Assembly (NCBI GenBank): GCA_014799805.1
Contig: JAAVHJ010000007.1
Location: forward strand, 1-53,557
DNA from: Ruminococcus sp.
GTDB taxonomy: Bacteria > Bacillota > Clostridia > Oscillospirales > Ruminococcaceae
Direction of reading: 5' to 3'
DNA: 53,557 nt
Shown here piece by piece: positions 18,401 through 26,903 of the stretch (positions are counted from its first letter, which is position 1; each line of letters begins with the position of its first letter). Position numbers and translations under genes: made by a program. Under the pieces are notes generated by a model that did no database searches, was not told where the DNA came from, and saw nothing but the letters and a program-made list of their open reading frames with translations.

Positions 18401-19816
18401 TGTAATTTTTTGCGAAATTGGTTTTTCTGGATTGACAAACATCTGAAACGTTTCAATTACTCGCAAATTTTTTAATTTTACTGCACCAATTTCTGTTAAT
18501 CTATCAGAAATTTTATTTAACCCTGTTGTTTCCACGTCAAAAATAATAATTTCATCATGAAGACTTCTGTTATCATTACCATTTATAATTCTTGGCGGTT
18601 CTAAATCATTTACAACATAAGCTTCACAACCATAAATTACTTTAAAATTAGAATCTTTCAGACTTTTTTCCGCATTTGCCGCATCGGGAAATGCTTGCAC
18701 AACACCATGGTCTGTAATGGCAATCGCAGGGTGTCCCCATTCATAGGCTCTGCGAATTAATGCACCTGGGTCTGATACAGCGTCCATTGCTGACATGTTT
18801 GTATGACAATGTAATTCTACACGTTTTTTCTTAGCATGATCTTGTTTTATTTTTCTTTTACGAATAGAAATAGAATCTGGTGCTAAAATTGCCTCATGTG
18901 CAAAATCATCATCTTTTATTTTTCCAGCAACTAGAATACTAACACCTTTTTTTAATTCTTGTAAAGGCAATTTATTTAATTTTTCAATACTATCAAATAA
19001 TTTTACTAAAATAGAACCAGAAAAATCTGTTATTTCATATTTTATAACCCGTCTGTCGCCTTTTACATCACGGGTTTCAGTTGCAAAAATATCACCATAG
19101 ACAACAATACGTTTGTCTCTGGTCTGTAATGCTTCAGGGATTGCAATTGGCTCTTCTTTAATCGCTCTGCCTTTAATCACAATATCTTTTCCTTTTTCAG
19201 CGTCCAACTGAACATTGCCCATAGAAACAGACTGTGGCGTACTAGAAATCACAGGCGGTGTATAAATTTGTTGTTCTGACGGAACAGGCGTAACAGAAAT
19301 ATATTCTGTCATAATAGTTTCAAATTGCTGTTCAGAAATACAATCTTTTCCTTCCAGAAATACAGTTATTTTTTTACCAAAATGCTTTTCTACAAATTTT
19401 TCAAATTCCGTCCTGAATTTAAATTTTTCAAGAATCACATAACCGCCATTATGCAAAGTAATTTTAATACTATCTTCCTGAAAATCCAAATCTGATTGAT
19501 TTAAAAAGCCATTAATAATTGGCAATTCCCGTTTTAGCATTTCTACCACAACAGGATAACTTTTTTCTGTAAATAATTCTGCATCATATCTACAATCTAA
19601 TCTGAATTTCTGAATTTGCAAAGCAAGGCTTGTCACTTGTTCAAATTTTAAAATATCTGCGAACGGCACAACGCTTGTAAATTTTGCAACAAAAGTTACT
19701 TCCTGAAAATTTTTAGCATTATATAAAATAGTTTCAATCACACCTTGTTGAATTGAAACAGGAATATCCGTTGTATATTTTCTTAAAAATTCTAAAATAG
19801 TTGCATGTTCTAGCAT
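15497..19816 (-). CDS. polC: DNA polymerase III alpha subunit, PolC type
   Basis: 1439 residues, the low-GC gram-positive replicative polymerase with built-in proofreading. In order: N-terminal domain, OB fold about 230-320 (IVVYGDIFATETRDVKGDRR), split PHP domain from about 330 (HCHTNMSAMDAV), DnaQ-like 3'-5' exonuclease about 424-590 (IIFDVETTGLNK... AHNAEFDTGF), rest of PHP, a zinc ribbon about 905-940 (CQKC... CPKCGERLL), and the palm with the catalytic DxD in DKAPDIDLNFSNEYQ near 960, then fingers and a C-terminal part. Start at 19816 follows GGGGGA; an upstream TTG overlaps that box. It is the last gene of the long operon from pyrH, 22 bases after ispG. Confidence 0.97.
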   Translation of the reverse strand: MLEHATILEFLRKYTTDIPVSIQQGVIETILYNAKNFQEVTFVAKFTSVVPFADILKFEQVTSLALQIQKFRLDCRYDAELFTEKSYPVVVEMLKRELPIINGFLNQSDLDFQEDSIKITLHNGGYVILEKFKFRTEFEKFVEKHFGKKITVFLEGKDCISEQQFETIMTEYISVTPVPSEQQIYTPPVISSTPQSVSMGNVQLDAEKGKDIVIKGRAIKEEPIAIPEALQTRDKRIVVYGDIFATETRDVKGDRRVIKYEITDFSGSILVKLFDSIEKLNKLPLQELKKGVSILVAGKIKDDDFAHEAILAPDSISIRKRKIKQDHAKKKRVELHCHTNMSAMDAVSDPGALIRRAYEWGHPAIAITDHGVVQAFPDAANAEKSLKDSNFKVIYGCEAYVVNDLEPPRIINGNDNRSLHDEIIIFDVETTGLNKISDRLTEIGAVKLKNLRVIETFQMFVNPEKPISQKITELTGISDEMVANAPKEAEAIQKFMDFCGENPVLVAHNAEFDTGFINCVLERHHIKFNYSWMDTLILTKRLLKDLKRYKLDIIAKHLKLGKFDHHRASEDALMLAKIYIALAERAERENHIQTLQEWDSKIQPLEITKLNSYHQIILVRNQVGLKNLYRLVSYGHIDYFYRHPLIPKSLLNQFHDGLLFGSACEAGELFQNILDGKSDEELEKLAKFYDYLEIQPIANNLFMIRKGNADNEEQLRDYNKKIIALGEKLNIPVVATCDVHFLDEKDGIYRKILLSGQRFSDAEEQAPLYLRTTDEMLEEFAYLGEEKAEEIVITNPCKIADACEHVFPIPKGTFTPNIAGAEEDLVRITNQKAKEIYGDPLPEIVEKRLNRELDSIIKHGFSVLYMIAQKLVYHSEEHGYHVGSRGSVGSSFVASMAGISEVNPLVPHYVCQKCKYSEFITDGSYGSGFDLPAKDCPKCGERLLQDGHDIPFETFLGFDGDKAPDIDLNFSNEYQSNAHRYTEELFGRENVFKAGTIGTIAEKTAYGFVKKYLEDQEINLNPTEENRLSIGCTGVKRTTGQHPGGMVVVPSNYEVYDFTPVQRPADATDSDLITTHFDFNSLHDTILKLDELGHVVPTLYKHLEDLTGIKINDVSGYDEKVIQMCTDCTVLGVTPNDIFCETGSLGIPEMGTGFTIQMLKDAKPKKFSDFLQISGLSHGTDVWVGNAKDLIENKICTISEVIGTRDSIMTYLLYKGVAPKEAFQIMEFTRKGKAPANFTPERIQMLKEHNVPDWYIDSCLKIKYMFPKAHAAAYVIAAMKLGWFKLYMPLEYYATYFTVRGSDFDPNLAIQGKDAVRNKIIELQAKGNASTKKESDLLDILMIINEMLSRGYEFLPIDLKKSHAYKYLLENGKIRIPFSALAGVGVSAASNIYETAQKSEYLSIEEFQDLSGTSKTIIEILENIGAFGDLPKTTQLSFF

Positions 19817-19838
19817 AAAATCCCCCAAATTATCATTT

Positions 19839-20879
19839 TCAAAGCTGTTCTAATTCTTCCAGCAATGCGGAAACAATTTCATTTTCAGGTACACGTTTTA
19901 AAATTTCACCATGTTTAAATAATAATCCAATACCGTTACCACCAGCAACACCAATATCTGCTTCTCTTGCTTCTCCTGGACCATTTACCACACAGCCCAT
20001 GACAGCAATTTTAATATTTTTATTAATATTTGCAACAGCTTTTTCAATTTGATTTGCAAGTGTAATTAAATCAATTTGTGTTCTACCACAAGTCGGACAT
20101 GCTACAATCTGTACGCCCTCACGTTTGTCAATGCTTTTTAAAATATCTTTTGCGGCTTTAATTTCTTTAATAGGGTCATCTGTGAGAGAAACCCGAATTG
20201 TCTCACCAATATTATCATGTAATAACGCACCAATGCCAATTGCAGATTTAATTAATCCCATACGCTCTGTACCGGCTTCTGTTACACCTAAATGCAACGG
20301 ATAATTACATTTTTGGCGGGCTAATCTATAACTATCAATCATGCGATTGACATCAGAAGATTTTATAGATATTACGATATCATCAAAATCAAATGTTTCT
20401 AGCATTTTTACATGATACAAAGCACTTTCTACCAAAGCTTCGGGAGTCGGTGAACCATATTTTGCAAGAATTTCTTTTTCCAGTGAACCAGAATTTACAC
20501 CAATTCTGATTGGAATCTGTTTAGATTTACAAGCCAATGCAACTTGCTTTACTCTATCCATACTGCCAATATTTCCAGGATTGATTCTGATTTTATCAAC
20601 ACCTGCAGAAATGCATTCTAACGCAATTTTATAATCAAAATGAATATCTGCTACTAACGGAATATTTATGTTTTCTTTGATTGCTGGGATTAATTTCACA
20701 GCCTCCAGATTTGGCACAGCGGTTCTGATAATTTCACAGCCTGCCTGTTCTAAAGCAATTGCTTGTGCTACATTGCCTGCAATATCCTGAGCAGGTATAT
20801 TCAACATAGACTGTATATAAATTTTTTCGCCATTTAATATACAATCTCCAACTTTTACAGGTTTTATATTTTTATTCAA
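19839..20879 (-). CDS. ispG: 4-hydroxy-3-methylbut-2-enyl diphosphate synthase (flavodoxin)
   Basis: 346 residues if it starts at the TTG at 20879, which has GGAG 9 bases upstream; a longer in-frame ATG at 20945 would add 22 residues unlike the family. Iron-sulfur enzyme of the MEP pathway converting MEcPP to HMBPP. N-terminus VKVGDCILNGEKIYIQSM is typical (although a Gly usually follows), and the [4Fe-4S] cysteines are in VACPTCGRTQ and VMGCVVNGPGEARE, with the glutamate ligand region EADIGVAGG. Works downstream of Dxr encoded two genes earlier; their products feed UppS. Confidence 0.94.
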   Translation of the reverse strand: MNKNIKPVKVGDCILNGEKIYIQSMLNIPAQDIAGNVAQAIALEQAGCEIIRTAVPNLEAVKLIPAIKENINIPLVADIHFDYKIALECISAGVDKIRINPGNIGSMDRVKQVALACKSKQIPIRIGVNSGSLEKEILAKYGSPTPEALVESALYHVKMLETFDFDDIVISIKSSDVNRMIDSYRLARQKCNYPLHLGVTEAGTERMGLIKSAIGIGALLHDNIGETIRVSLTDDPIKEIKAAKDILKSIDKREGVQIVACPTCGRTQIDLITLANQIEKAVANINKNIKIAVMGCVVNGPGEAREADIGVAGGNGIGLLFKHGEILKRVPENEIVSALLEELEQL

Positions 20880-20921
20880 AAAAACCAACTCCAATCTTAT
20901 TATATTATAATTTAAAACAAT

Positions 20922-20944
20922 TGCCAGAGGAGTCAGCTCTGGCA
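20922..20944. repeat. Stem-loop in the rseP-ispG gap
   Basis: TGCCAGAG / CTCTGGCA, 8-base perfect arms with a 7-base loop. In the minus direction it is followed by ATTGTTTTAA, so it could act as a leaky terminator or processing site between rseP and ispG. Confidence 0.45.
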
Positions 20945-20950
20945 TGATAA

Positions 20951-21997
20951 TTAATTAACCAATTTAAAAATATCCTGAAATGTGACAGCAATCATTAATA
21001 AAAACATCACAGCCATACCGATAAAATGCACCATGCCTTCACGTTCTGGGCTAATAGGCTTTCTTCTGATTGCCTCCAGTAATAAAAATACAAATCTGGC
21101 ACCATCTAAAGCTGGAATTGGCAATAAATTAAAAATCCCAACATTGACAGTAATAAAAGACGCAAGCGACAACACAGAAGTCAAACTTTGCTTAAAATTC
21201 TCACCAGAATTTGCGGCTTCTCCAATCGTTTCAATAATGCCGACTGGTCCTGACAAATCATGAAAACCATATTTTCCTGTGACCAAATCTTTCAGAGAAA
21301 TCCAGATAAGCCGACCTACTGAAATTGTATCTAAAAAGCTATATTCTACGAGATTAAAAATAGTTAAATCCTGTGCCTGCACTTTAAAATCAAATCTTCC
21401 CTGTGTGTGTGTATTATAAAATTTCACATTATTCAGCTTGATTTTTTCGCCATTTCGTAAAACAACTAAATCCATCGTATCAGATTCTGTATTTTGCAAT
21501 TTATAAGACAAATCTGTATCTGTTAAAATTCGCATACCATCCATAGAAATAATTTTATCACCAATTTGCAAACCACATGTTTTACTAGTTGAATAAGAAG
21601 CACCAGTTTCAGTATCTCTTGGGAAATCTGCAATTTCAAGCGTAATCATATCACCATATAGCAACGTTGTGAACATAATTAATATAAATCCAAGAATTAA
21701 ATTCATAATCGCTCCAGCAAGAACAACTAGCATTCTTTGCCAAACAGGCTTATTATGAAAAGAATTTTTATCATTGCTTTGACTATCTTCGCCCTCCATG
21801 GCACAAAATCCGCCAATTGGCAATAATCTTAGAGAATACTCTGTTTCTTTGCCTTGTTTTTTTAAAATCACAGGACCCATGCCAATGGCAAATTTATTCA
21901 CTTTAATTTTACAAAGCTTTGCCATAGCGAAATGCCCAAATTCATGAATTGCAATAATAATACCAAATACAAGCATTGCCGTAATAATTGTTATCAT
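20951..21997 (-). CDS. rseP: Site-2 protease RseP-type membrane metalloprotease
   Basis: 348 residues, integral membrane zinc protease (RasP/RseP) that cuts anti-sigma factors and signal peptide remnants within the membrane. Seen: HEFGH zinc motif in the first helix (residues about 18-22), the central PDZ-like region (LQIGDKIISMDG), and the third zinc ligand motif NLLPIPALDGARFVF near the C-terminus. Four membrane helices. The start overlaps the dxr stop by four bases. It could in principle process the ECF anti-sigma protein encoded at 1273, but that is speculation. Confidence 0.94.
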   Translation of the reverse strand: MITIITAMLVFGIIIAIHEFGHFAMAKLCKIKVNKFAIGMGPVILKKQGKETEYSLRLLPIGGFCAMEGEDSQSNDKNSFHNKPVWQRMLVVLAGAIMNLILGFILIMFTTLLYGDMITLEIADFPRDTETGASYSTSKTCGLQIGDKIISMDGMRILTDTDLSYKLQNTESDTMDLVVLRNGEKIKLNNVKFYNTHTQGRFDFKVQAQDLTIFNLVEYSFLDTISVGRLIWISLKDLVTGKYGFHDLSGPVGIIETIGEAANSGENFKQSLTSVLSLASFITVNVGIFNLLPIPALDGARFVFLLLEAIRRKPISPEREGMVHFIGMAVMFLLMIAVTFQDIFKLVN

Positions 21998-23151
21998 AAT
22001 ATAGCCCCTTTTTGAATTTGTGTTCTAACAAATGCTCTTGCTTGTGAATCTGCCTGTAAAATATCTTCATAATCATGAATTTGCCCATTTGGAATATTTT
22101 GCATTGCAGACTGGACCAATTCACCAATTTGCAAAAATTTAATTTCATCACGCAAGAAATAAGCAACTGCTTCTTCATTTGCACCATTGACAATCGCTGG
22201 CAACAAACCGCCTGCTTGAATCGCCTGAATTGCAGAACGTAGACAAACAAAAGTCTCATAATCTGGCTTTTCAAAACTTAATATCCCGCAATCTGTAAGT
22301 GATAAAGCTTTTGTCGGGCAGGGCTTACGCTCTGGATATAACAACGCATACTGAATTGGAATTTTCATGTCTGGCACACCCATTTGCCCAATCACAGCAA
22401 AATCTTCAAATTCTACAGCTGAATGCAAAATACTTTGTCTATGCACAACAATTTCTATTTGGTCTGGTTCTAAATCAAATAGCCATTTTGCTTCAATAAA
22501 TTCAAGCCCTTTATTCATCAGCGTAGCAGAATCAATTGTAATTTTATTGCCCATATTCCAATTAGGGTGTTGTAACGCATCTTTTGCAGTCACATGCAAA
22601 AGCTGTTCTTTTTTCATGTTAAAAAACGGACCACCAGAGGCTGTTAAAATCATTTTTCTAATTTTATTATGCTCATTGCCTTGCAAGCACTGGAACACAG
22701 CCGAATGTTCACTATCCACAGGATAAATTTTTACGTTTTTTTCACGGGCTTGTTTGATAACAAGTTCACCGCCTGCAACAAGTGTTTCTTTATTCGCAAG
22801 TGCAATATCGACACCAGCTTCAATTGCTTTGAGTGTCGGCAACAAGCCAACCATGCCAACTACGCTATTTAATAAAATATCATTATTTTTATCAGATGCA
22901 ATCTGACATAAGCCTTGCATACCAGTTAAAATTTCAATTTTTTCACCAGATAATAAATTTTTTAATTTATCTGCATATTTTTCCTGATAAATACAAACAT
23001 AATTTGGCTGATATTTTTTCGCTTGTTCTGCAAGTTTTTCTACTTGAGAATATGCAGATAATGCCGTAATTTTTAAATTATTTTTTTCAATTACTTCTAA
23101 AGCCTGTGTGCCAATAGAACCAGTTGAACCTAAAATAGCTACTTTTTTCAT
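21994..23151 (-). CDS. dxr: 1-deoxy-D-xylulose 5-phosphate reductoisomerase
   Basis: 385 residues, normal length. NADPH-dependent committed step of the MEP isoprenoid pathway. Seen: nucleotide-binding ILGSTGSIGTQALEVI, ALANKETLVAGGELV, metal and substrate residues PVDSEHSAVFQCL and the flexible loop with TASGGPFFN, and NMGNKITIDSATLMNKGLEFIEAKWLF. GAGAGG precedes the ATG. Between cdsA and rseP as in many Firmicutes. Confidence 0.96.
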   Translation of the reverse strand: MKKVAILGSTGSIGTQALEVIEKNNLKITALSAYSQVEKLAEQAKKYQPNYVCIYQEKYADKLKNLLSGEKIEILTGMQGLCQIASDKNNDILLNSVVGMVGLLPTLKAIEAGVDIALANKETLVAGGELVIKQAREKNVKIYPVDSEHSAVFQCLQGNEHNKIRKMILTASGGPFFNMKKEQLLHVTAKDALQHPNWNMGNKITIDSATLMNKGLEFIEAKWLFDLEPDQIEIVVHRQSILHSAVEFEDFAVIGQMGVPDMKIPIQYALLYPERKPCPTKALSLTDCGILSFEKPDYETFVCLRSAIQAIQAGGLLPAIVNGANEEAVAYFLRDEIKFLQIGELVQSAMQNIPNGQIHDYEDILQADSQARAFVRTQIQKGAIL

Positions 23152-23170
23152 GCGAAAACCTCTCTATTAA

Positions 23171-23208
23171 TTCAATAAACCCATCTCCAGACAGACAGGT
23201 TTATTGAA
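23171..23208. repeat. Inverted repeat in the cdsA-dxr gap
   Basis: Perfect 11-base arms TTCAATAAACC / GGTTTATTGAA around a 16-base loop, filling most of the 72-base gap. It has no T run, so it is more likely an mRNA processing or stability element, or a protein site, than a terminator. Confidence 0.45.
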
Positions 23209-23223
23209 ATTTCATTTACATCA

Positions 23224-24051
23224 TCAAAAAATAGGAAATAATTTTATACAAGTATAAAAAGCCGGAATGACAAATAATACACTATCAAATCTATCCATTA
23301 AGCCACCATGTCCAGGCATAATATTTCCATAATCTTTAATACCTTTTTGACGTTTAATCACAGAAGCTGTCAAATCTCCCAGAACACTGACACCAGCACA
23401 GACCAATCCTAATAAAGCCGATTTTAACCCCTGCCAAATATTAAAATCCATTGCATTGCATTTTGCATAAATCAGGAAAATTAATACAAATATCACAGCA
23501 TTGCTAATTAGACCACCAACAAAGCCTTCTATCGTTTTTTTAGGGCTAATTTCAGGGCAAAGCTTATGTTTTCCCAATGCAATACCTGAAAAATAGGCAC
23601 CAGAATCCGCAATCCATGCACCGCAAAGTGCTAACATGACATAAAATAAACCATGCTCTTGAAAATTAAATAATATTAAAAATTTAATAGAATACGGCAC
23701 AAGAATCATACTGGCAATCATAAATGCACCCTGTTCTACTAGAAAATTTTTCGGGTGTCGCATATAATCCCAGAATACCAATGCTAGACAAATTGGTAGT
23801 AATACAATATCTAGTTTACTCCTTATTTTTAAAAATATTTCTAAATATTCTAGCAAAGAAAACATGCCATAAATCATAACACCAACTGTTGCAAGCTTAA
23901 ATTCTAAACCGCCAATCGCTCGAATTAATTCAAACAAAATAATGCCTACGACTAATGCCAAAGCAATAGGAAATACAATCGTTTTATGCAAAATTAACAC
24001 AGCAACTAGAATCACAATTCCGACACTAGCAGAAATCAGTCGTTGCTTCAT
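23224..24051 (-). CDS. cdsA: Phosphatidate cytidylyltransferase
   Basis: 275 residues, membrane enzyme making CDP-diacylglycerol from CTP and phosphatidate, the branch point of phospholipid synthesis. About eight hydrophobic segments; the C-terminal CDP-DAG synthase signature is clear (GDLTASVIKRQKGIKDYGNI followed by PGHGGLMDRFDS). Starts 2 bases after uppS with GGAGG upstream. Confidence 0.95.
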   Translation of the reverse strand: MKQRLISASVGIVILVAVLILHKTIVFPIALALVVGIILFELIRAIGGLEFKLATVGVMIYGMFSLLEYLEIFLKIRSKLDIVLLPICLALVFWDYMRHPKNFLVEQGAFMIASMILVPYSIKFLILFNFQEHGLFYVMLALCGAWIADSGAYFSGIALGKHKLCPEISPKKTIEGFVGGLISNAVIFVLIFLIYAKCNAMDFNIWQGLKSALLGLVCAGVSVLGDLTASVIKRQKGIKDYGNIMPGHGGLMDRFDSVLFVIPAFYTCIKLFPIF

Positions 24052-24053
24052 GT

Positions 24054-24791
24054 TTAAATGCCTCCAAATCGTCTGCCACGATTTGCATAATCAATCAAAG
24101 CTTTGTTTAATTCTTCAGGTGAAAAATCAGGCCATAACACATCTGTGAAATAATATTCTGCATAGGCACACTGCCAGATTAAATAATTCGACAATCTTAA
24201 TTCACCACTAGGACGAATGACTAAATCTACATCAGGCAATCCAGCTGTATATAAATGTTCTGCAATCGTTTGTTCTGTAATATCTTCTGGATTTAATTTA
24301 CCAGATTTGACTAATTCTGCAATTTCTCTTGTGGCATGTGCAATTTCATCACGACCGCCATAATTACAGGCTAATAAAACAGTTAATCTGGAATGATGTG
24401 CTGTATCTTGTTCAAGCTTAATCATGCGATTTTTAATATCTTCTGGATAAGCATTTTTATCCCCTAAAAAAATTGCTCTTACACCATCACCTAAATGCAT
24501 TTGTACTTCGTCAAGATATTCACGCATAATTTTTAAAATACCATCAATTTCATTTTTAGGACGTTTCCAATTTTCAGTAGAAAATACATAAAAAGATGCA
24601 TATTTAATGCCAATATCTTTACAGTACTGCATAATTTTTTTGAAATTTTTTCCACCTTCGACATGTCCTAAACTTCTTGGCAAACCACGCTTTTTCGCCC
24701 ATCTGCCATTGCCGTCCATGATAAAACCAACATGTACTGGAAGTACTTCTGGTAATTCCGTTGATTCTATCTTTTTTTTCATAAAAGCCAT
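24054..24791 (-). CDS. uppS: Undecaprenyl diphosphate synthase
   Basis: 245 residues, cis-prenyltransferase that elongates farnesyl diphosphate to the C55 carrier needed for peptidoglycan. Seen: HVGFIMDGNGRWAKKRGLPR (catalytic Asp in the DGNGRWA motif), SLGHVEGGKNF, and the C-terminal RPSGELRLSNYLIWQ with YAEYYFTDVLWPDF. AGGGG lies 12 bases upstream of the chosen ATG; a second ATG three codons later is possible. Consumes the isoprenoid made by Dxr and IspG in the same operon. Confidence 0.96.
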   Translation of the reverse strand: MAFMKKKIESTELPEVLPVHVGFIMDGNGRWAKKRGLPRSLGHVEGGKNFKKIMQYCKDIGIKYASFYVFSTENWKRPKNEIDGILKIMREYLDEVQMHLGDGVRAIFLGDKNAYPEDIKNRMIKLEQDTAHHSRLTVLLACNYGGRDEIAHATREIAELVKSGKLNPEDITEQTIAEHLYTAGLPDVDLVIRPSGELRLSNYLIWQCAYAEYYFTDVLWPDFSPEELNKALIDYANRGRRFGGI

Positions 24792-24811
24792 TTTTTAATT
24801 AACCCCTAAAT

Positions 24812-25366
24812 TTAAATACTCATGATTTCTTTTTCTTTTTCAGAAACTGCCTTGTCAACTTCGTCACAATATTTATCTGTTAATTTTTGTAATTTCTTTT
24901 CAGCGTCTTTCTGGTCATCTTCTGTAATTTCACCATTTTTCTTCATTGCTTTGAATTTATCTAAAACTTCACGGCGAATATTTCTGACACTGACTTTGGC
25001 ATCCTCACCGTATTTTTTCACACTCTTACAGAGTTCTTTTCTGCGTTCTGCAGTTGGCTGAGGGAAAGATAATCTAATTACTTTGCCATCATTATTGGGA
25101 GTAATTCCTAAATCAGAAGCCTGAATTGCTTTTTCAATTGCTTTGAGTGTAGACACGTCCCAAGGCTGAATGACTAATACACGAGCTTCTGCAACAGAAA
25201 TAGCTGCCATTTGCTGAATTGGTGTAGGAACGCCATAATAATCTACATTGATTTTATCTAAAACAGCTGGCGTTGCTCTGCCTGCACGAATCGATGCAAA
25301 ATTATTTTGCAGGCTTTTCACACTTTTTTGCATTTTTTCTTCTGCTTGTCTTAACGTTTCCTTCAT
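24812..25366 (-). CDS. frr: Ribosome recycling factor
   Basis: 184 residues, usual length. With EF-G it splits post-termination ribosomes. Seen: N-terminal helix LRQAEEKMQKSVKSL, RAGRATPAVLDKINVDYYG, PWDVSTLKAIEKAIQASDLG and the C-terminal helix with VRNIRREVLDKF. RBS AAAGG. Second gene of the operon, 37 bases after pyrH. Confidence 0.97.
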   Translation of the reverse strand: MKETLRQAEEKMQKSVKSLQNNFASIRAGRATPAVLDKINVDYYGVPTPIQQMAAISVAEARVLVIQPWDVSTLKAIEKAIQASDLGITPNNDGKVIRLSFPQPTAERRKELCKSVKKYGEDAKVSVRNIRREVLDKFKAMKKNGEITEDDQKDAEKKLQKLTDKYCDEVDKAVSEKEKEIMSI

Positions 25367-25403
25367 GATACATCAAACCTTTCTTAATAAAAATTTTTTA
25401 ATT

Positions 25404-26114
25404 TTATTCTTCAGTAATCACTGTGCCAACTGGTTTACCTAGAACAGCATCTAAAATATTATCTGGTCTGCTCAAATCAAACACAAGCATTGGCAAATGA
25501 TTATCACGGCACATAGTTGCAGCAGTCATATCCATGACAGCTAATTCTTCATTTAATACTTGACTAAAACTTAATTTATCATAACGTTTTGCATCTTCAA
25601 ATTTATGCGGGTCTTTGTCATATACACCATCAACAAGAGTCGCTTTTAAAAATACTTCTGCTTCTGTTTCGACACCACGCAAAGCCGCCGCTGTATCTGT
25701 TGAGAAAAACGGATTGCCCGTTCCACACCCAAAAATAACAACTCTGCCTTTTTGCAAATGACTCATTGCTTTATTGCGGATATATGGCTCTGCCACTTGT
25801 TGCATAATAATTGCTGTCTGCACACGAACTTCTACACCCAGTGATTCCAGAACATCCGCAATTGCCATTGCATTAATTGTCGTTGCTAACATGCCCATAT
25901 GGTCGGCACGGGTTCTGTCAAGACCGCCGCTTAGACGACCACGCAGGAAATTTCCGCCACCAACAACAATACCGATTTGTACACCAACATCAACGCATTT
26001 TTTAATGCTTTCACAGATAGTATGAATCACAGCATAATCCAAACCAATTTTCTTTTCTCCAGCGAGTGCTTCGCCGCTGAGCTTTAATAAAATTCTTTTA
26101 TATTTCAGCTCCAT
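25404..26114 (-). CDS. pyrH: UMP kinase
   Basis: 236 residues, amino-acid-kinase-fold enzyme that phosphorylates UMP to UDP. Seen: [48 protein letters not shown] and [30 protein letters not shown] precedes the ATG. First gene of the pyrH-frr-uppS-cdsA-dxr-rseP-ispG-polC operon. tsf and rpsB, often just upstream, are absent here; the operon starts with its own promoter. Confidence 0.97.
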   Translation of the reverse strand: MELKYKRILLKLSGEALAGEKKIGLDYAVIHTICESIKKCVDVGVQIGIVVGGGNFLRGRLSGGLDRTRADHMGMLATTINAMAIADVLESLGVEVRVQTAIIMQQVAEPYIRNKAMSHLQKGRVVIFGCGTGNPFFSTDTAAALRGVETEAEVFLKATLVDGVYDKDPHKFEDAKRYDKLSFSQVLNEELAVMDMTAATMCRDNHLPMLVFDLSRPDNILDAVLGKPVGTVITEE

Positions 26115-26154
26115 AAAAAATCCACCTCTCTAAACTATATATATACTACTATCT

Positions 26155-26183
26155 ATTTTACACTAAAATTACAAATCTGTAAA
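26155..26183 (-). promoter_or_regulatory. pyrH operon promoter
   Basis: Minus strand TTTACA (26178-26183), 17 bases, TAAAAT (26155-26160), about 40 bases before pyrH. Confidence 0.65.
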
Positions 26184-26309
26184 GAGTTTTTTAAAAAAAT
26201 TTTTCTAATTTTAAAAAATATTTTTGGACAAGCCACATAATATAAATTTTAATTGCATATCTTGCTAGTAAATAATAAATTATTAAATTATCAAGGAGGA
26301 CAACCTGTC

Positions 26310-26903
26310 ATGAAAATTTTATTATATCACAAAAATTTACATTCTGTTGAAAAAAATATTCTAGAACGTGCCTCACAGCGAAAGCATATGCTGAAAAAAA
26401 CAATGATTTGGGATATTTTATTATTTATCTTAATTGGCATTGGAAGTACGCTAATCTGGATATTTTCACCTGTTTTGGCTCAGATTCCAATGTTGAGCAT
26501 GTTTATTCCAGTTCGTATGAGTATATGGGAACATTTAAAATTGCTTTACTTTCCGACATTTTTTATCGCATTCGCAAGATATTTATTTATGGGCAATTTA
26601 CAAAAAGGCATTTTAACAACTTATGCACAGGGCGTTTTGCTAGCCATGAGTGTCATGACCGCAGGGCATTATATTATCACAGGAATTTTAGGCAAATTAT
26701 TTATTTTCACGGATATTATATTTTTTTATTTTAGCATGTTAATTTTAATCTGGTATTTGCGAACACATGCCGATAGACAGAAAAAAAGCAGTCTGTCAGG
26801 ATTTTTAATCTTATTTCTCATAACAGTCTGCTTTTTTTATTTTACTTATCATATGCCTTTAGAATTAGGCATATTTCAAGAAATTATTCTGCAATCGCAA
26901 TAA
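26310..26903 (+). CDS. DUF6512-like integral membrane protein
   Basis: 197 residues, about six hydrophobic helices. The segment VRMSIWEHLKLLYFPTFF matches the pattern of DUF6512 proteins of Clostridia (SVWEHxKLLFFP), function unknown. The ATG at 26310 follows AAGGAGG with a 10-base spacer; an upstream in-frame start at 26253 has none. The only plus-strand gene between 6.1 and 44 kb. Its last 20 bases overlap the 3' end of ridA on the other strand. A plausible but weak promoter is present upstream, and no downstream terminator of its own is seen. Confidence 0.7.
   Translation: MKILLYHKNLHSVEKNILERASQRKHMLKKTMIWDILLFILIGIGSTLIWIFSPVLAQIPMLSMFIPVRMSIWEHLKLLYFPTFFIAFARYLFMGNLQKGILTTYAQGVLLAMSVMTAGHYIITGILGKLFIFTDIIFFYFSMLILIWYLRTHADRQKKSSLSGFLILFLITVCFFYFTYHMPLELGIFQEIILQSQ
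26781..26838 (-). terminator. Possible ridA-operon terminator inside the opposing gene
   Basis: Perfect 11-base arms AAAAAAAGCAG / CTGCTTTTTTT with a 36-base interior. Read on the minus strand it ends in a T run about 50-100 bases after the ridA stop, so it could terminate the leu-ilvA-ridA transcript while lying in the coding part of the convergent membrane-protein gene. Confidence 0.4.

Noticed and set aside
21942..22274. 110-residue minus-strand open frame across dxr/rseP
   Set aside because: Out-of-frame shadow of two well-supported genes, with implausible composition.
22367..22726. 119-residue plus-strand open frame inside dxr
   Set aside because: Antisense shadow of a conserved enzyme gene; no ribosome binding site or family resemblance.
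26253..26281. Promoter TTGCAT-17-TAAATT before the DUF6512-like gene
   Set aside because: Weak boxes, and the start would fall almost on the ribosome binding site; not strong enough to list.
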